A stretch of 64,000 nt of DNA. Origin: Beroe forskalii. Its lineage: Eukaryota; Ctenophora; Nuda; Beroida; Beroidae. Shown in pieces: positions 44,571 through 55,019 of the stretch; position 1 is the stretch's first letter, and every line of letters begins with the position of its first letter. A program made the position numbers and the translations under genes. The stretch lies in the NCBI GenBank assembly GCA_011033025.1, contig WFMF01000057.1, positions 496,001-560,000 of the forward strand. The letters run 5' to 3'. The notes beneath the pieces were generated by a model. The model was not told the origin of the DNA. It worked only from the letters and a program-made list of their open reading frames with translations, and did not search any database.

Positions 44571-45566
44571 AGTAGGACAGCGCCCAGGACAGCCACAGTG
44601 AGGTGTATGAACATGGGAAGGGCGGAGAGGGAATAAATCACACTGAAGTAGAACGGGATTTATTCGGTGAGCCTTGGCTCAACCAAAAAAATGAGGCTGG
44701 GTCAGGAATATATTGAGCGCTTTCAATCAAACTATGATGATGACGTCGATTTATCACAATCAACGTAATTTAAACGAGAATAACTTCAAACTTTTGCGAC
44801 AAACTAATTTTAGTTGATGATGGAAGTACATTAAGGCAAACTTTCTTCTTACCACTTTTTGAGGGGTGACATCCACTCGAGAACGAACTCTAGCTTCTCC
44901 ACAGCATTGGGATGCTGCCTGCTGGTGTCAGTCTTACTGATTACGAGGGGGAATATCAGCTCAATTCCAGCGATACCTAGACTCACAAACCTGGAGGAGG
45001 GGGAGTGTGAGGGGGAGTGGAAGAAGGAGGAGTGTTAAGGGAAGCAGAGAAAGGATTGAAGAGGACAAGTTAGAGATTCAATATAAAGGGCACATATTAA
45101 AGTTTCAGTCTTGATAGTTGATTACCAATAACAGACTTCTGCAGGATTCGCCTGCTTTCCCCAAAAACTGAACTTACAGGACGTAGACTCCCATCCCAGC
45201 GTGATGCTTCTGACCGAAGAGGGTCAGAGCAAGCGCAAACAGTGCTGAAATGTGTGGAGGAGTTAGAACTTTAAATAGAGGACAAGTTACACAATAATTG
45301 TAGGCCTTAAAATCACTACTGATGTAATTCCAGTTAGCACTTAACATTGAATTAATTCACGTCGATTTATACAATTGAAGGTCCCAAAATCACTACTGAA
45401 GGAATTCCAGAAAACATCGAATAATAATATATCAAATTGCCGAAGAGCGCGAAAGTGTCCCGTTTCCCTCACCTAAGTCTGTGACGAGGATGGATATTTT
45501 GCTGATAGCCACAAGGTTCTTCTTGACATAACCAAACCCTCTATGAAGAGACTCCTCTGAGAACAT
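44540..45566 (-). CDS. TMEM72-like multi-pass membrane protein, N-terminal exons
   Basis: Four exons join in phase: 45566-45473 (starts ATG), 45244-45178, 44990-44853 and 44642-44540 (phase 0 end, GGACAG|GTATTT). The protein has four hydrophobic segments: AISKISILVTDLALFALAL, MGVYVLFVSLGIAGIELIF, a short third around CVIYSLSALPMFIHL, and VAVLGAVLLVVCALFFAG. The layout and words such as GQ...Y.LF and an E in helix 2, then EWMSPLKK before helix 3, recall TMEM72, but similarity is modest and recalled, not computed. The ATG may be internal, since AAG precedes it as a possible acceptor. The tail exons are probably those at 39680-38951. The donor of the last exon here seeds the adjacent minisatellite. 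Confidence 0.6.
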
Positions 45567-46640
45567 GGCCTTGATATGTACTAGCTCAAAAGGAAGTGGA
45601 GTGGTTAGTCAAAGTGAGAAAGGGATAAATAATCTAATAATGAGATGTTAGTAAGATAAAGTGAGATGCTGGTAATTTCCGGTAATTGCTGCCCAGTAAT
45701 TTCAAAATTTATCAAAAAATTTTATGTACTACTTGAGAATTAAAGAATGTCAAGTAAAGAATCCCAAGAAGCTAAAATGGAAGTTGTATAATAAACATTT
45801 ATAACTAAACCATCCATTCAATAAAATATGCATGATTTAGGTGAAAAGTAAAGTATTTACAAAGTATCATTGAGTAATGAGTAAATGAACATTCCTTCGG
45901 ACTTCGCAATATTAAACAGTTGATAATATAATACACTCATATAAAAGAATATTCGATATGTCTTTAACGAATTTCAATGAGAAATTTGTCTTATTTACAG
46001 CACAGATGAGTACTAAACGCCACGTAAGAAAAGAAGGCAGTTTAACGTCATCAACTTTCTACATTGAGCTATGAAAATGACGTCATCCTATCCGCCTATT
46101 TCTCGTGCGCGACGTTTAAACAAATAACTTAAATGCTTTGAAATAGAATGTCAGTTTTCATTATATAGCTCGGCCAATAATTTGATACAATATAAAATTC
46201 AACATTAAATTCAGCAGAGTAACTAATTCAGTCAGTCATCTCATATTTGGTCAAATATAAATTATTTGTCTCGCATATCCATGGATATTGGATAATAGAT
46301 ATATCAGTACTGCACTACTGAACCAGTTTCAACGGTGCCAATCCGTCGAAAAAAAGAAGTGAATGGCTGACTTCATGTTATTATCTTGCCAGACCATCAT
46401 ATCATCAAAACCATCGTAGCTCAGAAATGCAAACTGAGAAATCATGGCACAAGACTTGTTTCAAGATCATGCAGTTAATGTCAGTCTGGTAGAAGTCACC
46501 TAGCAGTGGCTCAGCCCTCAGGGGCAGTTGATTGGTCCATCTCAGCAATTCCGAATTCCGGGTAACAGTGATGCCATTGTCATGATCTAAAATGGTGAAT
46601 TGTTGCCGTACACTTTTCGTGTGCTCCTCTCCATCCTCCT

Positions 46641-48441
46641 TCAAACTGACACCTCAGAGTCGCTCTCATTGGACAGCAGCGGTATGATCCTAGCCTGGAT
46701 GGTTTTAGAGGAGAGCCTGGCGTTCTCGAGGTCGTTATCAGGGCGCTCTCTGTCAGAGCCTGGGGAGGGGATGTTCCATGGGATGGGAGGGATTAAACAC
46801 CCGGAGATGGGATGTGAGGGGATCAACTGCAACTAGAGCCTCAGGGCGCTACTTCTCAGCATGCAGGAGATGTGAGCCTGGAGAGGGGGAGGGAGAGGGA
46901 TGACGGGGATGGGGGAAATGAGGGGATATAAAGTTAATCAACTGCAACTAGAGCCTGGAGAGGGGGATGTGGGGGATGGGATGAGCCTAAGGGATGGAAT
47001 GAATGGGAAAAAAAAGTGAGGATCTACTGCAACTAAAGCCTGGGGAGGGGTGGGATTTGAGGGGATGGGAAAAGTGGGTGACGGGATGTGAGGGGATGGG
47101 ATGTGAGTAGATGGGACCTCTATGGCGAATTAAGGTTCAAAAAGGGCCGTTTTCTGACCGAAAAACACGACTCCCCCATGAGTCAGAGGGTTAGTGTTGA
47201 AAAGAAAAAACGTCACTTAAATTAAATTAAACTGTAGGAGGAGCAGTACCTGCATCTCACAGGCAGAAGGGTGACCAGGTATCTGTCTCTCGAAGGGAAG
47301 GATGTAGGGAGGAACCACATCTCTCGGATCTAGCTGCGTTCTCCACATCATCTCCCACATCACCTACAGGATAAGACATTAATTAACAAATAGGAACTGG
47401 CGGAGTTACGTAGCTCATTGCTCATTAAGAACCTCGCATAATGTGATTAAAACTTGAAATTAACACGGAAGGGATCTAACTTTAAAGTGAGTTTAAAGCT
47501 TTTAAAAGTTTGAACTTTCCACTTACCAGACTGGAGGCGTAGACATCTATCCGCATGTGAGCTTCTGCTTCTCTGTAGAACATGGAACCTTCCAAAACCT
47601 GCGGGTATTATACTTGAAAATTGATAGGCAGTTGAATAAAGACTAGAGAACGTAGCCTGGCCAATTTTGCTAAACGATTAATGCATTGGAATCTTTCCAC
47701 TCGCTCATTGAACAGAATTGTCATTAGGCGCGCTTAGATCTGTACATGATAGCGAGTGAAATGCTGGATGATTCACTCCATTTCCACTGTCAATCACCAT
47801 GTACCCAGTTGACACACCTCAGTACCCACCTCATGAGCCCACCTCAGTACCCACCTCATGAGCCCACCTCAGTACCCACCTCAGTACCCACCTCACTACC
47901 CACCTCATGAGCCCACCTCAGGAGCCCACCTCAGTACCCACCTCATGAGCCCACCTCACCTCAGTACCCACCTCATGAGCCCACCTCAGCTCAGTACCCA
48001 CCTCAGGAGCCATGTATCTGGCAGTTCCCACTTGGGTGGGTGGGGCGGCTTTCTCGTTCAGTGCCCCACCCGGTCCGTAATCCAGGAGGAGGGCCAGACC
48101 GAAGTCTGCCAGCTTAGCTGTCTTGTGGTCCGACATCAGAACGTTACGAGTTTTAATGTCTCGGTGTGCTACCGCCTGATATTGTAACAGGACATAAGTT
48201 TCGTGTATAGTAAATCATTCAAATTTACAATAGTCAATAAACAAAATTTGTTTAATATTGAGTGAATTTAAGCGAACTTCCTTCTTATTCTAACTTTAAC
48301 ACGAATCTACCCCACCACAGCTATCTACAATAACCTGAGGTTCTGAGTGCAGGAAGCAGACGCCACTGATAAAGCTGCTGAGAAGATGGAGACACTGTGG
48401 GATGGTGAGAGTGTTCGAACGCAGGTAATCGCTCATGTTAC
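46641..48441 (-). CDS. Activin/TGF-beta type II receptor Ser/Thr kinase, C-terminal exons
   Basis: Exons 48441-48335, 48175-48002, 47598-47527, 47363-47250 and 46759-46641 (TGA) were found. The first gives GNMSDYLRSN and FLHSEPQ (helices D-E). The second holds the catalytic loop AHRDIKTRNVL, DFGLALLLD and activation segment QVGTARYMAPE. The third gives VLEGSMFYREAEAHMRIDVY and the fourth VMWEMMWR, PPYILPFE and EMQ; the last ends NDLENARLSSKTIQARI, like DAEARLSA in this family. HRD Asp and DFG are intact, so the lobe looks catalytic. Type II receptors bind activin/BMP/TGF-beta and phosphorylate type I receptors. Missing from my model are the ectodomain, membrane segment, N-lobe, and the roughly 35 residues between EMQ and NDLEN (RP...W...TIEECW). 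The last exon starts in a phase that requires such an exon. Two splice sites of this gene are embedded in tandem repeats. Confidence 0.8.
46750..47060. repeat. Repeated 3' splice-site motif before the last receptor exon
   Basis: On the minus strand CTCCCCAGGCTYTAGTTGCAG or CTCTCCAGGCTC words occur about five times (near 47035, 46950, 46880, 46840 and 46760). They are separated by CCCATCCC/TCACATCCC pyrimidine tracts. The last copy is the real acceptor, CCCCTCCCCAG|GCTCTGAC. Confidence 0.65.
47815..48010. repeat. 12/13-bp minisatellite built on the receptor catalytic-exon donor
   Basis: On the minus strand the exon ends GGCTCCTGAG|GTGGGTACTG, and the intron continues as GAGGTGGGTACT and GAGGTGGGCTCAT units, about 14 in a row. 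Every unit repeats the GAG|GTGGG junction of the exon. Confidence 0.85.
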
Positions 48442-49299
48442 CTGAAATAATAAATATCAAGAGGGAGGTGAGTGGTGTTCATAAAAAATGGGTGTTTTAC
48501 TTGGTTTGATTCTGTGATAAAACTTCTCCATAAAAGCTCCTCTTTTTGATAATTTCCATAAATCTCTCAATACGCCAACGTGGTTATGCCGTTCGATTCC
48601 TCGCGACCTACATATTCCTGTATTGACTATTTTATTCGTTGCAATAAAGCAGCGTATGAACAATTGAACAATTGTTCTCAATTCTTTAACAGTAATAGCT
48701 GAAAGGAATTTCTTTTTGAACTGCCGCTTACAAAAGACCTTTCAACACAAAATAGCAAACAGTTTGAATAACATAATCGGCAAAGCTTGAGCCTTTAATT
48801 GGCAAAATCGCCAGCTTTCAGAAGATTTTAACCTCTAAACGAAGTAATGAATTTTTCAATCGCGAATTTTCTTGTACAGTACGTGCGCGAACTTTCAACA
48901 AGATTTGCCGAAAATCAACTGTAAGATCAATTTTCAGCAAATTTAGAAGTAGATCAATTGAAACTTGGCAGTTATGGTATATGGTCTAAGGCATAGTAAT
49001 CAACTTTGCATGGAGCTGATTTTGGATTAAGCCCACGGAAGTATATGTTTTTGGAATCTGAAAATCATCATTGTTTTGTGCCAAGGATCAACTCCGAAAA
49101 TTCATATATTGATTTCAGATGCAAAGTTGACTTTCATACCCTTGAACATAACTACCAAGTTTCGAAGGTCAACCTCCAACAATTTAAATAAATTATAAAA
49201 TATCCATTAGAAGTTCGCATTAGAAGTTCGAGTGTGGACTGTAATCACATGAACATTCTGAAATTTAAAATTCATAACTTCGACTAGAAAGAATACATT
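48442..49299. other. No exon found
   Basis: Upstream receptor exons (N-lobe, membrane segment, ectodomain) would be expected on the minus strand from here up, but I see no splice-bounded kinase sequence. Confidence 0.4.
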
Positions 49300-49465
49300 A
49301 CATGAGGGGCGCCCCCGCTTAATTGGTACCCTTGAGGGTATCATCACCTGGTGCCCGGTAAGGGGCTCGAGTGTAGCCAGGTGGGTTCCAGTCGAGCTCT
49401 CCGTGGTGGAGAGCTGCCATCACCCCCCGCAAGGGGAGGGGGTGGTCAGTGAATATTGTCCGAAA
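49300..49465 (+). repeat. SINE-like dispersed repeat, copy A
   Basis: GAGGGGCGCCCCCGCTTAAT, TATCATCACCTGGTGCCCGG, CCAGGTGGGTTCCAGTCGAG, a GAGCTCTCCGTGGTGGAGAG hairpin and CCCCCCGCAAGGGGAGGGGG follow in the order of copies B and C. GGTTCCAGTC resembles a Pol III B-box but is not a good match. The rest of 49466-50297 shows no gene. Confidence 0.55.
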
Positions 49466-50378
49466 AAAATGGGGTAGAAGCCTACTAGTCGCGGGCATTC
49501 TCCTCTATCAGAATCAACAAAATCTGGAAATAAGCTTCAGGCACCCCCGGCCCCCGTAAAACTGACACATGACACTGACAGTGCAGTACTACAGCTGTGG
49601 ACCTGATGTTTTTCACAGGTCAAAAGATTAAAATAAGTAAGCTAACTAACGCTAGTTGTCATATTATTATATTGATATTTTTTGAAAAATTTGTTACATT
49701 TACAATTACTAATTTTATTGCAAACCAACCATCGAATTCAATTTTTCGTCTACCCAAAAAATAATATAATTCCTATTTTACATGAATTATGCCTCCTTGA
49801 AATGAAACATAAATTCACGTTACACGTCTGCAATAGAATGTCCAATACGTGGCAAAAGCTACGACTAAGAACATGTTTTCATTGTTTTTATTAACAATTT
49901 AAAGTAATAATAACTTGAAGTAATAATATAAAGAATACTTTATTATGTGGCAAAGCCTCAAAGCCGCCCATTGTTCCCAACATTGAATTTTCACGCATGG
50001 AATCTTTCAGATTTTCAGACAATTGTTCCCAAATCTTATAAAATAGCGGAGGTTTTCGAAATACGCCAGTCTGCGGCAAACAGTTGCTTTCCGACTGGAA
50101 CTCAACTCAGCCCATGGTTTTCCTTGGTTTATGGAAGACAGCCATCTCAGTAAGGTGTCCGTTCACTGTAGAATTTGAGGGGAGCCTAGGCCTCAATCCT
50201 TTTCCTAATTCTAACACATAGTTTAATCCTAACCATTTACTTATAAGGCCTGCTATTAGAGCTCTCACGTACCGTCCACAGGCACAATCTTGTCTTTGTG
50301 ATGAAACGTTGTCTTTTAATTAATATCAATCATCTATTAAAAGATTTAACACTGATTTCTTCTCAGCCCATCTTGGAA

Positions 50379-51227
50379 ATGGCAATTCTTGGCGTTTCAA
50401 TCATCGTGCTGGGCGCATTGCTGGCACAAGCAATGGCTGACGACTTGGTTTTCGCTCATAACGAGTTCCTCCTTTACAACAAGGTCTACCACAAGTCGAG
50501 GCTCCGACAATTCGGAACTGGATGGCGGCAGTACGGAACGTACAACTACGAAGTGGCTTCCAACCAGCTGTGGCTATTTGACCCCCACCCCTATAAGGCT
50601 GGCTGCTACTACATCAGCAACGAGGCCTACCCTCACTACAGGTTCGCTATGTCCAGGAGGAACGGGCTGATCATGTACAAAGGTCAGTACTACGACGATC
50701 AGCTGTGGAAGCTGGTGCCCTCTGGTAAAAACGACGGTTTCTACTACATCTACAGTTGCACCTACACAAAGAAGAGGATAACGAAGTTCGGTCCCAACGA
50801 CCAGAAAGTCGGGAGTTACGACAAGGGACAACACGATGACCAGCTCTGGAAACCAGTCCCCAGATTCACGGCAGACCTCTACACCGACGACATCTTCCAC
50901 TTTGACAACAGACAGGGGAGCAGGGAGATCACCAGGGAGATCACAGTGACAACAGGGGTAGTGAGATCATCTGAATCTTCTGTGAGCAACACGGTATCTT
51001 ACTCGATGTCGCTGGAAGCAAGTCTTTATGGGGTGACTGCTTCAGCTGAATTCTCTCAGGAAATACAGAATAGCTTCACCAGCAGCAATGAAGAAAGCTG
51101 GTCTAAAACTGAGACCATTAGTTTCACCATTCCTCCCAAAAAGAACTTCAAAGTGATGCAACACAAGGTGAATTTGGGAGTGATTCCTCAGATTCTGTAC
51201 TTTGATGACGAGCATCAAGATCTTTGA
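50379..51227 (+). CDS. Secreted beta-trefoil-like / aerolysin-like pore-forming protein
   Basis: The frame is open from 50298, but I choose the ATG at 50379. It follows a TTCTCAG acceptor and gives a clean signal peptide (AILGVSIIVLGALLAQAMA). Residues about 25-170 contain three similar blocks, each ending near QLW and two as DDQLWK.VP, suggesting a beta-trefoil lectin-like module. Residues about 180-283 are Ser/Thr-rich with alternating hydrophobic residues (SVSNTVSYSMSLEAS), like the insertion hairpin of the aerolysin superfamily. Such proteins are secreted, bind surface glycans and oligomerise into pores, serving defence, digestion or venom. The frame stops at 51227. A different frame of similar character runs from about 51200 to a stop at 51272, suggesting a frameshift in gene or assembly near 51200. 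The exact family is not certain. Confidence 0.65.
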   Translation: MAILGVSIIVLGALLAQAMADDLVFAHNEFLLYNKVYHKSRLRQFGTGWRQYGTYNYEVASNQLWLFDPHPYKAGCYYISNEAYPHYRFAMSRRNGLIMYKGQYYDDQLWKLVPSGKNDGFYYIYSCTYTKKRITKFGPNDQKVGSYDKGQHDDQLWKPVPRFTADLYTDDIFHFDNRQGSREITREITVTTGVVRSSESSVSNTVSYSMSLEASLYGVTASAEFSQEIQNSFTSSNEESWSKTETISFTIPPKKNFKVMQHKVNLGVIPQILYFDDEHQDL

Positions 51228-51285
51228 GAGTGACACAGCTACGTTCTCTGATCCGGACAAGTTCATCATTTAAAGATTTCAACAG

Positions 51286-52402
51286 AACCCGGAGACCCAG
51301 TGCAGGGGTGCTGATGGTGGAGCTGGCCGGAAGGGAAGGTCGCTTCTTCCAAGTGTGTCCTCCGGAGAATCTACCTTCCGCTGTCAGTGACGCGCTCTGT
51401 AGAGCTCAGGGACATGAGAGGGCTGCTGCAGTGCTGCCGGTAGGAGCACCTTCAATAGATGTGGGGCTTGAAATGAATAACTTTGCAGAGGAGGTGTCCT
51501 TCATGAATGCGCCTTATATGGAGATGAAGTGCCCTGGTGATGCACGTGGCGTGGAGGAGTGTAGTTACTCTCTCACCGATGATAAGGAAGCTTGTTTCGT
51601 TCTCACCTATCAACGAAAAGACAGGGAAACTAACTCTTGGGATTTTGTGTTTGCTATGGGGCTTGTATGTCAGCCTGCGGTAGATGAATGCGAGGTTTTG
51701 CCTCACAACAGATTCATGAAAGCGAAGTGCCATGACATTGAAACGGACTTCATGAGTTTCTCCGTGTACAGATGTGCGAACTCCGATCACTACTACATGT
51801 CCCGAACCATTGACTTCATGGGTCGTACCATGCGGTGGGATGACTATGCGTGGGGTTTATGTCCAGGGGACCAGCTCAACTACCAGTCCTGTGGCCTCCA
51901 GGCGGGGGGCGGCGCCCCAGTGCATCCCAAGGCGGGAGCACTCTGTGGGCAAGTGGTGTGTCGCTACAGGGAGCAAGAGAAGGGGTCATTGCCTGGGTTG
52001 AATTCCCAGGGTTCCCTGCCTGGCTTGAACGGAAATACCCTGGAGGGATTATTGCCTGGCATGTACGTGAATTCTTTAGAGGATGAGTGTAGGAAGATAC
52101 TAAAGATGGATGAACTGGACGCCAGGCTGTCTTGTAAGCCCCATCTGGACAAAGAAGTCTGCCTGGCAATGTCTGAACAGAATATCATCTATAACGACCG
52201 GTCCCAGTCCGTCATCCCTTGTGACATGGTGTGTCAGAAGGAGGACTGCCAGGATGAGATCTTGTGTAACGGAGTGCACTACGGGTTGTGGTGTCCTGCG
52301 AATGGGAAGAGAGTTCACCTCACTGCGCGGCGTATTTGCGATGGTACTCTGGACTGTGATAACTGGGCTGATGAGCGATACTGCCAACAGGACTCAAAAT
52401 AG
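51286..52402 (+). CDS. SRCR-like / LDLa cysteine-rich protein, first visible exon
   Basis: A strong acceptor (GATTTCAACAG) opens the exon at 51286, and the frame runs about 371 codons to TAG at 52400. Residues about 5-130 resemble a divergent SRCR domain (VLMVELAGREGRFFQVC, an ALCRAQGHE segment, CPGDARGVEEC and FVFAMGLVC). A second Cys-rich region contains CANSDHYYMSRTIDFMG. Two short GSLPGLN repeats follow, then an LDLa module (LTARRICDGTLDCDNWADERYC). SRCR and LDLa modules are Ca-dependent binding units of secreted or membrane receptors. The stop follows the LDLa module directly. Another frame (to about 52525, KCLS|GTAAGG) continues in similar style, so a frameshift near 52390 is suspected. 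The upstream part is unknown; the acceptor lies 14 bp after the stop of the preceding alternate frame. Confidence 0.65.
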
Positions 52403-52755
52403 AGCTGTCCTCCCTGGAGTTCACTGTTGGAGAGATAAGGGTATGGACTTTGCCGCCAGAATACCTCCCTACCTGCTTTGTGGGCCCCTACAGCTCAGTG
52501 AGACGGGGAGAAAGTGTCTTTCTGTAAGGACTACTTGGACCAGGTGAACTGATATCAGGATATTAAATCTATATAACCGTTGAAATAAATTTTAATCTTC
52601 AGGTTCAGGACAAAGAGCTGCTGTCTAGCTTTACTTTTCAGCTGTGTTTAATTTGTTACCATGTACATTGTAAGAAACGCGAAATTTCTACAGCCCATTC
52701 TGAATTGTCAATCTACCTTCCTCAGATGGCTGATTGCTGACCCTCCCTTCCCCAG

Positions 52756-53601
52756 GTGAACTGCAGTGATCCAGCCAGAGGAGTGTTGCAGTGTCTCATC
52801 AGACGCTACTCCAGCACTGTCTCCAAAGCAGTGATCTGTACTATAGAAGACAGGCCAGGACTCTGTGACGATGGTCTGGATATCCAGTGCAGACGATTGT
52901 CTCCTGAGTGCTTCCTGCACAAGCATCTTCTCTGTGACGGGGTGGAGGACTGTGAGGATGGAGCTGATGAGAGAGACAGGCAGTGCAGCAGTGTCCTCAG
53001 GAAGAAGTGTACCCGCAGGTTTACTCTACCGAGGAATGGATCACTGGGTGAGGGGAATATTACACTGCCAGACGATGGGAGTGCAATGTCAGACTCAGAT
53101 AAAATCAGGGCACTGTCAAATAAAATCAGGGCACTGTCGAAGGGAGAGAAGGCAAGTTTAGAAAGGAGCGCACTGGCTATCCCATCGTTGTGGATCAATG
53201 ATGGTTTCCCCGATTGTTTATCAGGAGAGGACGAATTAACGTCCATCTGGCCCACGTGCAAGCTTTCCCACACCACACGCAGGGTTATTGACAACAGCAC
53301 GTGCAAGAACGTGTTTCTATGCCAACAAGGCTCTCTTGACTTCGTGGAACTGTCAGACCTATGTGATGGCAGGGACAAATGCGACGGTGAAAAGGCTGTT
53401 TGTTTTGCCTCTAGGAGTATCCCTGAACTCTATACAAAACCTGTCCTCTATGGCAGGCATATTTCAATGTTTTATTGCTTGCCTGGCATGGACAGTATCC
53501 AACATTTGAGCCCAAGATGTGTAATAGAAAATTTCCATAATCCAAATTATCCAACATACGGACATTTGGACACGGAACGTTATTCACCACGTTATTCCTA
53601 G
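52756..53601 (+). CDS. LDLa-domain exon, array copy A (fullest)
   Basis: The acceptor CCTTCCCCAG opens at 52756 (VNCSDPARGVLQC) and the frame runs 281 codons to TAG. The first LDLa module is CRRLSPECFLHKHLLCDGVE followed by DCEDGADERDRQC, with the Ca-binding D/E pattern. A linker DKIRALSN/DKIRALSKG is an internal duplication of 21-24 bp. A second LDLa-like module ends LSDLCDGRDKC. The exon belongs with the SRCR/LDLa exon upstream by content. The last 60 residues look less protein-like, so the true end may be a donor within the exon (CACTGG|GTGAGG is one candidate). Seven more or less broken copies follow. Confidence 0.65.
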   Translation: MNCSDPARGVLQCLIRRYSSTVSKAVICTIEDRPGLCDDGLDIQCRRLSPECFLHKHLLCDGVEDCEDGADERDRQCSSVLRKKCTRRFTLPRNGSLGEGNITLPDDGSAMSDSDKIRALSNKIRALSKGEKASLERSALAIPSLWINDGFPDCLSGEDELTSIWPTCKLSHTTRRVIDNSTCKNVFLCQQGSLDFVELSDLCDGRDKCDGEKAVCFASRSIPELYTKPVLYGRHISMFYCLPGMDSIQHLSPRCVIENFHNPNYPTYGHLDTERYSPRYS

Positions 53602-54355
53602 ATGATGACGTCATCATGGTATCTCGTCATCATGGTATCTCGTCACACTGCGGTAGAGTGATAATGAGAGTGATAATGAGATCCAGAGAGTGATAATGGT
53701 ATCTCGTCACACTGCGGTGGATCTCACAACATGCATTAGGTTCTCCCATAACCGCAATGGTCCAAACAACATGCAACAAGTTCTCGCATAACCGCACTTT
53801 ATCAGTCCACATCAGGTTACGTATCTCGTTACTGCTAGTATATATGGGGGGTTCATCCAGGCAAAGTATCTCGTTCGTAATATGTCTACTCTACACACCT
53901 TCTACCTACACACCTTCTACAGACGGAATACCTACTCTACGGACAACCTTCTGACAGAATACCTACGCACCTTCTACAGATGGAATACCTACGCAACAGA
54001 TACTTGGAGGGGTGGAGGGAGGGAGAGAGAGAGAGAGAGAGAGACGAGCTAATTTCGTCGTAAAATTTCACGTTCCACGAAATTTTGCACTTATCGCTTT
54101 TCTGACGCACGTTTCAATTTTATAACGCACGTTTCAATTTTAGATAAATAATTAAAATAGCCATGCGCTCCTCGTCCTTGTGGCGAGTTGAGGTGGTTTT
54201 CCGTGGTTAACATGCGGTCAGAACGTGGACTTTAAATAGGAAAGATGTGAGGGATGTCCCCTCCCTTAGTGGAGGTGACTGGAGTCCGGAAGGCTATTAT
54301 TTTTTTTACTTTTTTACACCTTATTAAAAGTAGGTTTCCCACGCGCGAAGCAGCA
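53596..54355. repeat. Inter-copy spacer repeat
   Basis: Blocks in order: TGACGTCATCATGGTATCTC, GTGATAATGAGA repeats, ACATGCATTAGGTTCTCCCA, AGTATATATGG...TTCATCCAGGC, CACACCTTCTACCTACACAC with ACGGAATACC, (GA)n, then GTAAAATTTCACGTTCCACG and ACGCACGTTTCAATTTTA. They recur at 54779-55020, 56870-57600, 58050-58500, 60050-60500, 60780-61160 and 61930-62860, always between LDLa copies. Confidence 0.75.
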
Positions 54356-54781
54356 ATGGAGGAATGGGGGAGGGAAGACGAGGTGGGTGTGAATCTACGT
54401 TTGGTCGGTGATAAAGCAGTGATCTGTACCATAGAAGACAGGCCAGGACTGTGTGATGATGGTCTGGATATTCAGTGCAGACGATTGTCTCCTGAGTGCT
54501 TCCTGCACAAACACTTGATTTGTGATGGGGTTGAGGACTGTGCGGATGGAGCTGATGAGAGAGACAGACAGTGCAGCAGTGTCCTTAGGAAGAAGTGTAG
54601 CCGCAGGTTTACTCTACCGAGGAATAGATTACTGGGTGAGGGGAATATTACACTGCCAGACGAAGGCAGTGCAATGTCAGACTCAGATAAAATCAGGGCA
54701 CTGTCAAATAAAATCAGGGCACTGTCGAAGGGAGAGAAGGCAAGTTTGGAAAGGAGTGCACTGGCTATCCCATCGTTGTAG
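54356..54781 (+). pseudogene. LDLa exon copy B, new 5' end and truncated
   Basis: The frame opens at ATG 54356 (MEEWGREDEVGVNLRLVG) and joins the LDLa module at AVICTIEDRPGLCDDG, replacing the NCSDPARG start of copy A. It ends at the TAG created where CCATCGTTG runs directly into AGTATATATGG of the spacer. One LDLa module is intact (141 residues in all). It may be a small gene, but no signal peptide is seen. Confidence 0.55.
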
Positions 54782-55019
54782 TATATATGGGGGGTTCATC
54801 CAGGCAAAGTATCTCATTCGCAATATGTCTACTCTACACACCTTCTACCTACACACCTTCTACAGACGGAATACCTACTCTACGGACAACCTTCTGACAG
54901 AATACCTACGCACCTTCTACAGATGGAATACCTACGCAACAGAAACTTGGAGGGGTGGAGGGAGGGAGAGAGAGAGAGAGAGGAGCTAATTTCGTCGTAA
55001 AATTTCACGTTCCACGAAA

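Noticed and set aside
49891-50079. 62-codon minus-strand frame as a missing receptor exon
   Set aside because: No kinase or receptor motif, and no convincing splice sites at its ends.
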